From positions 1-12,045 of the forward strand of contig JANLPR010000030.1 in NCBI GenBank assembly GCA_031367345.1: a stretch of DNA of 12,045 nucleotides, in the 5' to 3' direction. The notes beneath the pieces were generated by a model. The model was not told the DNA's origin, did not search any database, and saw only the letters and a program-made list of their open reading frames with translations. Origin of the DNA: JADKIH01 sp031367345 (GTDB taxonomy: Bacteria > Bacteroidota > Bacteroidia > AKYH767-A > 2013-40CM-41-45). Below, piece by piece: positions 1 to 6,588 of this stretch. The translations under genes were made by a program, and so were the position numbers. Numbering within the stretch: position 1 is the first letter of the stretch; every line of letters begins with the position of its first letter.

Positions 1-46
1 ATACGATGAGCATTTAACAGTGGATTAAAATCACACAGCTCAAAAA

Positions 47-72
47 CAACGGATGAATATCCGTCGAAGCGT
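47..72 (-). repeat. Inverted solo copy of the family I hairpin
   Basis: This short segment is the reverse complement, with two substitutions, of the first hairpin found in the family I repeats at 2313-2336, 5905-5928 and 9273-9296. Positions 49-64 form a perfect 6-bp stem, ACGGAT/ATCCGT, around a GAAT loop. The other copies have ACGGAC/GTCCGT. Both sides of the stem therefore changed together, which keeps the pairing. The rest of 1-138 holds no gene that I can support. A related GTCCGTCGCAGCGGG string at 126-140 borders the next repeat. Confidence 0.6.
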
Positions 73-138
73 CGGAAAGTTTTCTAACTTAGAACAATGA
101 AAATTAACTATGGATATTATGCAAGTCCGTCGCAGCGG

Positions 139-590
139 GGGGATATTCATCCACTTTTCAAAGTTCATCGTCTTACAAATAACAACTCCTATGACGAACT
201 TGATTAACGCCACAGATTATTACTGTAACTAGTCCGAACTTTTTCAATCCTTAACCGGCAAATTATTTAGTACAAACGTTAAGCTATTAATTGCAGAAGA
301 ATGTCCGCAGCGGGATTTACAGATTTTGTAAAAGATTGAATCTATTTTACATTTAATTCAACGGACGAATGGTTGTCGAAGCGGGAAATTTTTTCCCAAG
401 GATAAATTTATACTCGATGAAAACTGAAGGACTATATGCATCGGAATCCCCAGTCGCACAAGGCCGATGATCTGAAGTTTTTTTCCAAGAATAAATTTAT
501 ACTCGATGAAAACCATAATAATGTGTGCGTCGGAATCCCCAGCCGCACTAGGCCAATACGCAAAGAGTCAGCCGAGCAGAGTTATTGTTC
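139..590 (+). repeat. Interspersed repeat family I, copy A
   Basis: A non-coding repeat, closely similar over most of its length to 5939-6290 and, with one internal gap, to 9307-9695. It lacks the first roughly 90 bp of the other copies and begins inside the second hairpin (139-154, ATTC loop, one stem mismatch). It then contains a middle module (155-310), a module with a TTTACA/TGTAAA mini-hairpin (316-332), a degenerate hairpin module ending GTCGAAGCGGG (359-385), and two tandem 3' modules (385-473 and 474-590). Each 3' module starts with GAA plus a T-run and contains CGGAATCCCCAG and GCCG-rich strings. Reading frames that start at 436 and 506 run across it but look like by-products. It lies upstream of the hipBST control region. 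Confidence 0.8.
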
Positions 591-623
591 AACAGAGTTT
601 TTTCTATTTTGGAACTCTTTTTT

Positions 624-763
624 TATACCCGAACTGGTATATTTTAGTGAAAAACAATCTATATTATACCTTTTCGGGTATAATTATAAATTTTCAATCA
701 AAAATATACCCTAAAGGGTATAAATATGTAACATTTTACTACTTTTACACCTTAAAGGGTATA
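624..763 (+). promoter_or_regulatory. Four-site HipB operator array and promoter region
   Basis: Four 18-bp dyads of the form TATACC-N6-GGTATA lie at 624-641, 665-682, 705-722 and 746-763. The first three have perfect arms and the fourth has one change (TACACC). Start-to-start distances are 41, 40 and 41 bp, close to four helical turns, so all sites face the same side of the helix. E. coli hipBA is known to have several operators, TATCC-N8-GGATA, of the same 18-bp length bound by HipB dimers. The last site overlaps the AAAGGG ribosome-binding region (754-759), ten bases before the hipB start. A weak promoter box, TAccTTTT (667-674, consensus TAnnTTTG), overlaps site 2. Autorepression is inferred from this layout. 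Confidence 0.88.
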
Positions 764-768
764 GAAAT

Positions 769-981
769 ATGGAGTTACCAGGATTTGTAAAAGAAAAAAG
801 GAAAAAAGCTAATCTCAGTCAACCTGAATTAGCAGAAAAGGCAGGTGTCGGATTACGCTTTGTTCGTGATCTGGAACAAGGCAAACCTTCCTTAAGACTT
901 GATAAAGTAAACCAGGTGTTGAGACTATTTGGACATGTTATGGAACCGGTTCCGATTGATAGAAATAAAATATCTGAATGA
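769..981 (+). CDS. HipB-type XRE-family antitoxin / autorepressor
   Basis: A 70-residue helix-turn-helix protein. The Cro/C1-type HTH spans residues about 6-55, with LSQPELAEKAGVGLRFVRDLE (16-36) as the core scaffold and recognition helices. It matches the HipB family in length, in the conserved helix-turn-helix wording and in its position as first gene of a hip operon. HipB binds operator DNA as a dimer and represses its own operon, usually more strongly in complex with the partner proteins; here the targets would be the four dyads just upstream. The ATG start is chosen because it follows AAAGGG at a normal distance and lies just after operator 4. The stop overlaps the next start as ATGA, suggesting translational coupling to hipS. 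Confidence 0.9.
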   Translation: MELPGFVKEKRKKANLSQPELAEKAGVGLRFVRDLEQGKPSLRLDKVNQVLRLFGHVMEPVPIDRNKISE

Positions 982-1307
982 GACAGGCGGAGATAAGATA
1001 CAAAAATCAAAAAGCAGGTATTCTGATTCAGGATGAATCAGGGTATCACTTTCAGTACTCGCGTGATTATCTAGAGGGTGAAAAACCGGAACCAATAAGT
1101 TTAACTCTTCTACTGCAAGAAGCACCATTTGAAAGTAAAACACTATTCCCATTCTTCGATGGTTTGATTCCTGAAGGTTGGTTGTTGAATATAGCAGAAA
1201 AAAACTGGAAGTTAAATCAACGTGATCGAATGGGATTGTTACTGGTATGCTGCGAAGATTGCATAGGAGCCGTGAGTGTTCACCCTTTAATTGAAGAAGA
1301 AAAATGA
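978..1307 (+). CDS. HipS-like protein, HipA N-terminal subdomain
   Basis: A 109-residue protein equal to the separate N-terminal part of HipA (the Couple_hipA region). Diagnostic strings are FFDGLIPEGWLL (59-70) and the following DRMGLLLVCCEDCIGAVSV (83-101); single-chain HipA toxins carry equivalents ahead of the kinase core. In the known three-gene HipBST systems this subdomain is its own protein, HipS, and acts as the antitoxin that inhibits the HipT kinase, whereas HipB mainly augments it and represses transcription. By analogy this is the direct neutraliser of the downstream kinase. ATGA overlaps at both ends place it tightly in the operon. A frameshifted hipA is an alternative, but the overlap and the separate N-terminal cysteine motif of the next gene argue against it. 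Confidence 0.85.
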   Translation: MRQAEIRYKNQKAGILIQDESGYHFQYSRDYLEGEKPEPISLTLLLQEAPFESKTLFPFFDGLIPEGWLLNIAEKNWKLNQRDRMGLLLVCCEDCIGAVSVHPLIEEEK

Positions 1308-2248
1308 AGCGCTGCCTATACTGTTATCAACCACTAAGTGATGATGAAATAGATTTTCACCCAACTTGTAGCAAAGAACTATTTGGCAAGCCACAACCTC
1401 CGGTAATAGATTTCAACGAATCACAGATGGAGGAAATGGCAAGTAAAATTATCCGAAGTCACAGTGCAGTTACCGGAGTGCAAGCGAAGCTTTCATTGAC
1501 CATAGCAAAAGGTGAAACAAATAATGATCCTGAAAGATTTACGATTGTTGGCCTTTTAGGTGGATATATTTTGAAACCGCCATCTACACAATATGAACAA
1601 TTACCGGAAGTTGAAGATCTAACCATGCACCTTGCTGACATAGCGGGAATTAAGACTGTACCTCATAGCCTGATCCGATTGTCGTCCGGGAATCTCGCTT
1701 ACATTACAAAGCGAATTGACAGAACTAAAAAGCAAAAGATCCACATGGAAGACATGTGCCAAATCACAGAGAGACAAACAGAAGACAAGTACCATGGTTC
1801 TCACGAACAAATTGCAAAAGCCATATTAAAGTATTCTGCCAATCCCGGATTGGATGTTGTAAATTTCTACGAGCAGGTTATGTTTTCTTATCTCACCGGA
1901 AATGCTGACATGCACTTAAAGAATTTTTCACTTATAAATACTCCCGGAATTGGATACACATTATCGCCCGCCTACGATATGGTTGCAACAGCTTTGGTTA
2001 ATCCGGCAGACAATGAAGAATTAGCTTTGACATTGAATGGACGGAAGAACAAAATCAATGGGAACGATTTTGTAGCCGCTTTTAGTGCGGCGAAGATTGA
2101 CGCGAAGGCACAGGAAAATATTTTTAAGAAGTTTGAGAAGTCGATTCTGAAATGGTTGGAGTTTATTGATATTAGTTTTTTAAATGAGAAAATGAAAAAT
2201 CAATTTAAGGATCTGATAAAACGAAAAATCGAGCTACTTCGAAATTAG
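1304..2248 (+). CDS. HipT-like serine/threonine kinase toxin
   Basis: A 314-residue kinase of the HipA C-terminal family, lacking the N-terminal subdomain that is encoded separately just upstream. Visible motifs are the glycine-rich loop TGVQAKLSL (57-65), a likely ATP-contacting lysine in ILKPP (K91), TKRIDR (135-140), the catalytic loop GNADMHLKN (199-207, D202) and the metal-binding SPAYDM (D225). All key residues are present, so it should be active. The first 22 residues have C4, C7, H19 and C22, a possible small zinc-binding element not found in E. coli HipA. HipA phosphorylates glutamyl-tRNA synthetase and HipT of E. coli O127 phosphorylates tryptophanyl-tRNA synthetase, halting translation; the target here cannot be told from sequence. 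The loop residues before GVQ are A-V-T (55-57), where known HipTs have autophosphorylated serines. Confidence 0.88.
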   Translation: MKRCLYCYQPLSDDEIDFHPTCSKELFGKPQPPVIDFNESQMEEMASKIIRSHSAVTGVQAKLSLTIAKGETNNDPERFTIVGLLGGYILKPPSTQYEQLPEVEDLTMHLADIAGIKTVPHSLIRLSSGNLAYITKRIDRTKKQKIHMEDMCQITERQTEDKYHGSHEQIAKAILKYSANPGLDVVNFYEQVMFSYLTGNADMHLKNFSLINTPGIGYTLSPAYDMVATALVNPADNEELALTLNGRKNKINGNDFVAAFSAAKIDAKAQENIFKKFEKSILKWLEFIDISFLNEKMKNQFKDLIKRKIELLRN

Positions 2249-2254
2249 CAACCC

Positions 2255-2404
2255 ACTGCGACGGACTCCACTCAAACTTTTCCTATTATCCAATAAAATA
2301 AAAACGCAGACTGCTTCGACGGACATTCGTCTGTTGTTTTTTAGCTGTGGATATTCATCCACTTTTCAAAGTTCATCGTCTTACAAATATTCCGACGAGC
2401 TGAG
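2255..2404 (+). repeat. Family I repeat, copy B (internally deleted)
   Basis: A 150-bp copy that keeps both ends of the element but lacks the middle. Positions 2255-2389 match the start of copies C and D, including hairpin 1 (2319-2334, one G-T wobble) and hairpin 2 (2347-2362, GTGGAT/ATCCAC). The sequence then jumps straight to ATTCCGACGAGCTGA, which is the end of copy D. About 300 bp are missing. It begins 6 bp after the hipT stop and ends 35 bp before the hicB stop, so it fills the space between two convergent operons. Its hairpins could act as a shared end for both transcripts, but no hairpin is followed by a clean T-run typical of an intrinsic terminator. Confidence 0.8.
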
Positions 2405-2439
2405 GAAGGGATTTTATTGTTTCTAGTAAAAAAAAATAC

Positions 2440-2823
2440 TCAGGCAATCTTCAATCTAATTAGTTCATGCGCTACATCTTGTATTCCCTCCATAATCCGT
2501 TCAACCTGGCGTGAAGAAGGTTTCTTTTTACCGGAAATATATTGAGCAAGCAATGATTGATGCATGCCAATTCGTTCGCCAAGGGCTTTCGCATTGATTA
2601 CTTTGTAATATGCAAAGAACGAAGCTAGGTCGAATTGAAAATCCAGATCGACTTCTTTTACCAAAGATTTATGATGGTGCTTCTGATGAAGATTCAAAGC
2701 ATCGATCATATTTTTTCTGATCTCTTCAATTGAATCTCCTATTGTACCAACAGGGAGTGAAACTTTTTCTGCATAGGCAGAAAAGCCATCACTTGTTTTT
2801 TCGATAATTACTTTAATCTTCAT
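2440..2823 (-). CDS. HicB-family antitoxin with C-terminal HTH
   Basis: A 127-residue HicB antitoxin. The N-terminal half (residues 1 to about 60, starting MKIKVIIEKTSDGFSAYAEK) is the partly degraded RNase H-like fold that binds and blocks HicA. The C-terminal part (about 77-113, ALGERIGMHQSLLAQYISG then KKKPSSRQV) is an XRE-type HTH that binds operator DNA. ATG at 2823 is preferred; the frame stays open upstream to a TTG at 2832 that would add three residues. It follows hicA on the same strand with a gap of about 50 bp, the usual toxin-first order of hicAB operons. By analogy with known HicB proteins it should neutralise HicA and repress the operon through the palindrome at 3071-3088. Confidence 0.92.
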   Translation of the reverse strand: MKIKVIIEKTSDGFSAYAEKVSLPVGTIGDSIEEIRKNMIDALNLHQKHHHKSLVKEVDLDFQFDLASFFAYYKVINAKALGERIGMHQSLLAQYISGKKKPSSRQVERIMEGIQDVAHELIRLKIA

Positions 2824-2876
2824 CTTTTTCAAATTAGTTGCTTGAAATTTATTTTGCGATTTAATGAATGCTATAT

Positions 2877-3062
2877 TTATTTCAGTCCTGCAGCCTTAAG
2901 AATTTTATTTGCTAGCCCTTTTCCGATTTCCTTACTTCCATGAACCGGTACTGTAAGTGTACCTTTCTTTCTAGGATGAGCCAGGATATGATGACTACCG
3001 TCAACTCTTAGAATGTACCAACCATCTTTTTTAAGCAGTCGCAGGAATTCATTGTACTTCAT
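2877..3062 (-). CDS. HicA mRNA interferase toxin
   Basis: A 61-residue HicA-family toxin, complete for its family (usually 55-70 residues). It has the small double-stranded-RNA-binding-like fold: MKYNEFLRLLKKDGWYILR forms the first helix and strand, followed by GSHHIL (22-27), which holds the conserved catalytic His24, then HP, TVPVHG and a C-terminal helix ending LKAAGLK. HicA cleaves mRNA and so stops translation and growth until HicB binds it. The catalytic histidine is intact, so the toxin should be functional. It is the first gene of the operon and its ATG lies only eight bases downstream of the operator palindrome, so its 5' leader must be very short. Confidence 0.93.
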   Translation of the reverse strand: MKYNEFLRLLKKDGWYILRVDGSHHILAHPRKKGTLTVPVHGSKEIGKGLANKILKAAGLK

Positions 3063-3066
3063 TCAG

Positions 3067-3095
3067 CAAAGGTAATATATATATTACCAGAGCAA
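3067..3095 (-). promoter_or_regulatory. hicAB promoter with 18-bp operator palindrome
   Basis: GGTAATATATATATTACC (3071-3088) is a perfect palindrome directly upstream of hicA. Read on the minus strand, its right arm runs into TTTG to give TAccTTTG (3074-3067), an exact match to the Bacteroidota -7 box TAnnTTTG. A TTG (3095-3093) lies 18 bp further upstream and could be the -33 box. The box ends only four bases before the hicA ATG, so transcription would begin at or almost at the start codon, implying a leaderless or nearly leaderless hicA mRNA. Binding of HicB to the palindrome would block the promoter. Confidence 0.72.
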
Positions 3096-3189
3096 TGTTA
3101 ATTTATTAAGCTTTCTTTCTAATAAATCAAAAGAGCAAATTGAAAAATGCGTTACTTCAGAAAATCTGGCTAATTAAATTACAAAAACT

Positions 3190-3420
3190 TTTCGCCCACG
3201 ACTCGCTTTTCAAAACCTCTCCCCGCATCGGCAAGCAGCCCAAGAGCATATAAAAACCGGGCAAATCCTGCTCGGCGATCTTTAGCGTCAATCTTTCCGT
3301 GAATCACCTCTCGCATGCCGTAGCGAGATTCCCGAGCGGGCTTTTCAAAACCCCTCTCTGCATCGGCAAGCAAACCAAGAGCATATAAAAACCACACAAA
3401 TCCGCTCGTGACCTCCAAAT
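3190..3420 (-). repeat. Interspersed repeat family II, tandem copy
   Basis: Two direct repeats of about 70 bp with a period of 135 bp (3205-3274 and 3340-3408). Both contain TTTTCAAAACC, GCATCGGCAAGCA and CCAAGAGCATATAAAAACC. Between them lies a module (3270-3329) containing GATCTTTAGCGTCAATCTTT and ATGCCGTAGCGAG. The same modules return at 11759-12033, partly inverted, and a short piece at 5822-5849. On the minus strand an open 79-codon frame spans this DNA and encodes the same peptide twice. I read it as a by-product of repeat DNA rather than a gene, because its repeat units also exist without an open frame at the right end of the window. Confidence 0.75.
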
Positions 3421-3584
3421 ACAGTGTTAGTGTTAGTTGGAGTATGTAGTGGCTAGGGCTTCGCTGAAGTGGAAAGTCTCATTGAACTAGATGTTTGATG
3501 AGCTTTTTTTTATTGAAATTTGACCATTTCAAGGCCAAAATAAGTTTGCTGAGGATTCTGCTTAAAATTCAATCAGTTTTATAT

Positions 3585-3592
3585 TATATTTG
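3585..3592 (+). promoter_or_regulatory. Possible Bacteroidota promoter box
   Basis: TATATTTG matches the Bacteroidota -7 consensus TAnnTTTG and lies about 100 bp before the Asp-box gene at 3694. No convincing -33 TTTG is seen at the proper distance. Nothing else recognisable is present in the 3421-3693 spacer. In AT-rich DNA such a box can arise by chance. Confidence 0.3.
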
Positions 3593-3693
3593 AAACATCT
3601 CGTATACTTCTTTATCAAAATTCAAGAAGTTCGATTCGAATACTTTTCCGTTTTTGGGGAAGTGTTATTTAAGCACAATAAATTTATTTCGTC

Positions 3694-5781
3694 ATGAAAT
3701 TTATTTGGACATTCCTTTTATTGTTTCTTCTGAAAGTAACTGCAACAACTGCACAGTGGACTCATTTGGATGGTCCATGGGGTGGAGCAATCGATGTAGT
3801 TGCAGGGGATAGTGCAACGCAATTTGCCGGCAGCAAGTCCGGTCTTTATAAATCAAGTGATCATGGACATACATGGACAAAGAAACTCCTTAGAGCTTCA
3901 TCCTGCATTGCAAAAAATGGAGACATAGTTTTTTCCGGCACGGAATGTAGTACTTCGCATAGTTGTGGATTTGAAGGTAACTTAGTCTGCTCTGTAGACA
4001 ATGGAGAAACCTGGACCGATGTTGATTCTACACTTCCTTCTAACTTAATTTCGTCTTTAGCATTTTTCCATTCATCAATACTTGCCGCAGTGTATAACGA
4101 AGGGATTTATATGTCGAATGACACTGGCAGAACATGGACGCCTATGGGCTTTTCAGGAGCCAATATTATTTCTATCACAACGAAAGGAAATAATATTTTT
4201 GTCGGAACCGATATCGACGGTATCTATTTTTCAAGAGACACAGGAAATACATGGAGTCGTTATGGTACTGACTATCCATATTTTGGATTGGTGGACTTGG
4301 CGGCAGCCTATCAAATGATCTTCGTTGACAGTGTACTTTTTGCAACAACAATAGATGGTGTTTTTGCATGTAATGATAGTCTTTCAATTTGGAATTATAG
4401 AAGTCCCGGCTTACCATCCGGATATTATAATACATCCACTATCACCAGCATTTCTACGTCATTGTTTGTCGGCATGAACTATAATGTATACTCATCTTCA
4501 GACTATGGACTTAATTGGACCATCAGTGGTACCGGAATTCCGGATCGACATACTCAGTCATTAGAAAATGTAGGCGGCTATTTACTTGCAGGTAATAATT
4601 ATGATGGTGTTTATCGTTCATCTGACAATGGATTAACCTGGGAACATTCCAATACCGGTATTAGCGACTGCACTATTTCAAAAATAGAATTATCAAATAA
4701 CCAACTCTTTGTATTATCGAATACTGAATTGTATCGTAGCGATAATTCGGGAACAGATTGGTGGAAATTGAGCAATTATGATATTCAAAAAGGTGCAAAT
4801 GATTTTATAATAGAAGACTCCACTATCTATTTAGGTTGCAATGCTTACCCATTTACCGCCATGTATAAATCAACCGACCTTGGTAACACTTGGAATAGTC
4901 TTGGACTTGACTCAGTAATCTCGATCTCCATTTACAAGTATGGCAATAAACTTTTTAATGGGACTATTCGACTTCTGGCATCAGATGACGATGGAATTTC
5001 ATGGCATCCTCAAGATTCCGGAATGTCAAATTCAGCATATATTTCATCGATGGTTAGTTTAGGCAATTATCTCTTTGCTACTAACGGCGGTGACTTTTAC
5101 ACTTCATCAGATAGTGGCTTTTCGTGGAACAGCGTATATACTAATGCTCAAACACCGCCATATCATACTAACAATTCAAGCGGAGTATTGAAAGTAAATA
5201 ATGGTGATATCATCTTCGAAAGTGGAGGCGCCTTTAATTTTTCAAGTGACACAGGAAAAATATGGGTTACTAAAATACCAAATGCGAGTATAGCTGACTT
5301 TGTTGTTGTTCAAAATAAAATTATTGCAACGGAAGGTTTCTATGGAATACTATTTTCAAATGATTATGGAGATACCTGGACATCATACAATGACGGCATA
5401 TTGAATTATCTACCAGATATTCCCTTTCCTTATATTGCAAAACTTGGGATAGACTCAATGTATGTTTATGCAACGCCGTATTCTTTTTCATTGTTCAGAC
5501 GACCTTTAATTGATTTCGGAATAACATCACAAATAAGCAACTTGCCTGATCAAAATACCTTTTCCATTGCGCCAAATCCGGCAAGAACTGATTTTACTTT
5601 TAATTGCAAGGAAGAAATTACGAATATGATTATTTATAATTTGCTTGGCGATATCGTTTGTACCAATTTATTTCATGACAAATCGAGTAAAGTGTCAATT
5701 CAAAATATTAAACCGGGAATTTATTTTATTCGGGCTTCAAATAATAATACTACTTATACTCAGAAATTAATTATCAATTAG
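3694..5781 (+). CDS. Secreted Asp-box repeat protein with T9SS sorting domain
   Basis: A 695-residue exported protein. Residues 1-20 are a signal peptide (K2, hydrophobic core, cleavage likely after TTA20). The body carries twelve Asp-box motifs (S-x-D-x-G-x-T-W type) starting near residues 54, 100, 141, 180, 268, 309, 349, 393, 430, 471, 517 and 555, plus a degenerate one near 227. This repeat marks beta-propellers of the sialidase/BNR, Vps10/sortilin and xyloglucanase type. Residues about 622-695 form a T9SS type A sorting domain: FSIAPNPA, then NLLGDIV, then KPGIYFIR and a terminal KLIIN. The protein should cross the outer membrane by T9SS and be surface-bound or released. No catalytic residues of sialidase are recognisable, so a binding or structural role is as likely as an enzymatic one. 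No gene partner is adjacent. Confidence 0.9.
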   Translation: MKFIWTFLLLFLLKVTATTAQWTHLDGPWGGAIDVVAGDSATQFAGSKSGLYKSSDHGHTWTKKLLRASSCIAKNGDIVFSGTECSTSHSCGFEGNLVCSVDNGETWTDVDSTLPSNLISSLAFFHSSILAAVYNEGIYMSNDTGRTWTPMGFSGANIISITTKGNNIFVGTDIDGIYFSRDTGNTWSRYGTDYPYFGLVDLAAAYQMIFVDSVLFATTIDGVFACNDSLSIWNYRSPGLPSGYYNTSTITSISTSLFVGMNYNVYSSSDYGLNWTISGTGIPDRHTQSLENVGGYLLAGNNYDGVYRSSDNGLTWEHSNTGISDCTISKIELSNNQLFVLSNTELYRSDNSGTDWWKLSNYDIQKGANDFIIEDSTIYLGCNAYPFTAMYKSTDLGNTWNSLGLDSVISISIYKYGNKLFNGTIRLLASDDDGISWHPQDSGMSNSAYISSMVSLGNYLFATNGGDFYTSSDSGFSWNSVYTNAQTPPYHTNNSSGVLKVNNGDIIFESGGAFNFSSDTGKIWVTKIPNASIADFVVVQNKIIATEGFYGILFSNDYGDTWTSYNDGILNYLPDIPFPYIAKLGIDSMYVYATPYSFSLFRRPLIDFGITSQISNLPDQNTFSIAPNPARTDFTFNCKEEITNMIIYNLLGDIVCTNLFHDKSSKVSIQNIKPGIYFIRASNNNTTYTQKLIIN

Positions 5782-5821
5782 TCCATAGCTATAATTCCCC
5801 GCCCGATATTTTCTCTGCTCG

Positions 5822-6290
5822 CGGAATCTTTAGCGTCAATCTTTCCGCTGCGACGTACTTCACTCAAACTTTTCCCATTATCCAATAAAATAAAAACCCA
5901 GACTGCTTCGACGGACATTCGTCCGTTGTTTTTTAGCTGTGGATATTCATCCACTTTTCAAAATTTCTCGTCTTACAAATAACAGCTCCTATGACGAACT
6001 TGCTTAACGCCACAGATTATTACTGTAACTAGTCCGAACTTTTTCAATCCTTAACCTGTAAATTGTACAGAACACACGTTGAGAAATTCATTGCAGACGA
6101 ATGTCAGCAGCGGGATTTACAGATTTTGTAAAAGATTGATTCTATTTTACTTTTAATGCAACGGATGATTGGTCGTCGAAGCTGAAAGTTTTTTTCCCAA
6201 GGATAAATTTATACTCGATGAAAACTGAAGGACTATATGCATCGGAATCTCCAGCCGCACAAGGCCGACAAGCAAAGATTCCGACAAGTG
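5822..6290 (+). repeat. Family I repeat, copy C, with family II lead-in
   Basis: This is the most complete copy of family I (5842-6290, about 450 bp). It starts TTTCCGCTGCGACG and ends near CCGACAAG. It has hairpin 1 (5911-5926, ACGGAC-ATTC-GTCCGT) and hairpin 2 (5939-5954, GTGGAT-ATTC-ATCCAC), the middle module, the TTTACA/TGTAAA module, a degenerate hairpin module (6159-6182) and one 3' module (6183-6290). Positions 5822-5849 are the CGGAATCTTTAGCGTC module of family II, joined directly to the start of family I. It lies about 60 bp after the stop of the Asp-box gene and runs straight into a truncated PorP/SprF gene fragment. Confidence 0.82.
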
Positions 6291-6588
6291 GAATATTAAA
6301 TTCAAACCTTCTATCATGGTGAAAGCTGTTGCAAATTCACCGGTAGAAATGGATCTTAATGCAAACTTTCTTTTTAATGAACGCATTTGGATTGGTGCCG
6401 GTTACAGAACCGGCGATGCTGTTTCCGCAATGTTTGGAATACAGTTATCAAAAAGTTTGCGATTAAATTATAACTATGACTTTACCCTAACGGCACTTCA
6501 TCAATTCAATTCAGGTTCTCATGAATTTGCTTTGCAATATGATATATCGTTAGAAAAGGATAAATTTATTTCGCCAAGGTGTTTTTAG
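6289..6588 (+). pseudogene. PorP/SprF-family C-terminal fragment, 5'-truncated
   Basis: The open frame encodes about 100 residues that look like the last third of a PorP/SprF-type T9SS membrane protein (normally about 300 residues). The diagnostic run includes IKFKPS, VKAVANSPVEMDLNANFLFN, ERIWIGAGYRTGDAVSAM, LRLNYNYDFTLTALHQFNSGSHE and the terminal KDKFISPRCF. Family-like sequence begins at about 6289, directly where repeat copy C ends, and the signal peptide and first two thirds are missing. An ATG at 6316 exists but lies in the middle of the conserved region. PorP/SprF proteins are outer-membrane beta-barrels that anchor T9SS or gliding components; this remnant cannot form a complete barrel. 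The stop is the normal family end. The reading frame is still intact, so the truncation looks recent. Confidence 0.85.

Noticed and set aside
594..624. Possible terminator AGAGTT/AACTCT plus T-run
   Set aside because: The 6-bp stem is all weak with a 13-base loop, and no gene end lies before it.
436..790. Two overlapping open frames (436-714 and 506-790) before hipB
   Set aside because: They start within repeat copy A, run through the HipB operator array and one overlaps hipB out of frame. No family resemblance is seen.
978..2248. A single hipA gene broken by a frameshift
   Set aside because: The two frames overlap as a clean ATGA, the kinase frame has its own N-terminal Cys/His motif, and the sizes match the known HipBST layout.
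3179..3418. Minus-strand 79-codon frame with an internal peptide duplication
   Set aside because: It lies wholly in family II repeat DNA; the duplication is that of the DNA repeat, and the related copy at the right end is not an open frame.
6153..6386. Minus-strand 77-codon frame
   Set aside because: It spans the repeat C 3' module and runs antisense into the PorP/SprF fragment, which has clear protein similarity on the plus strand.
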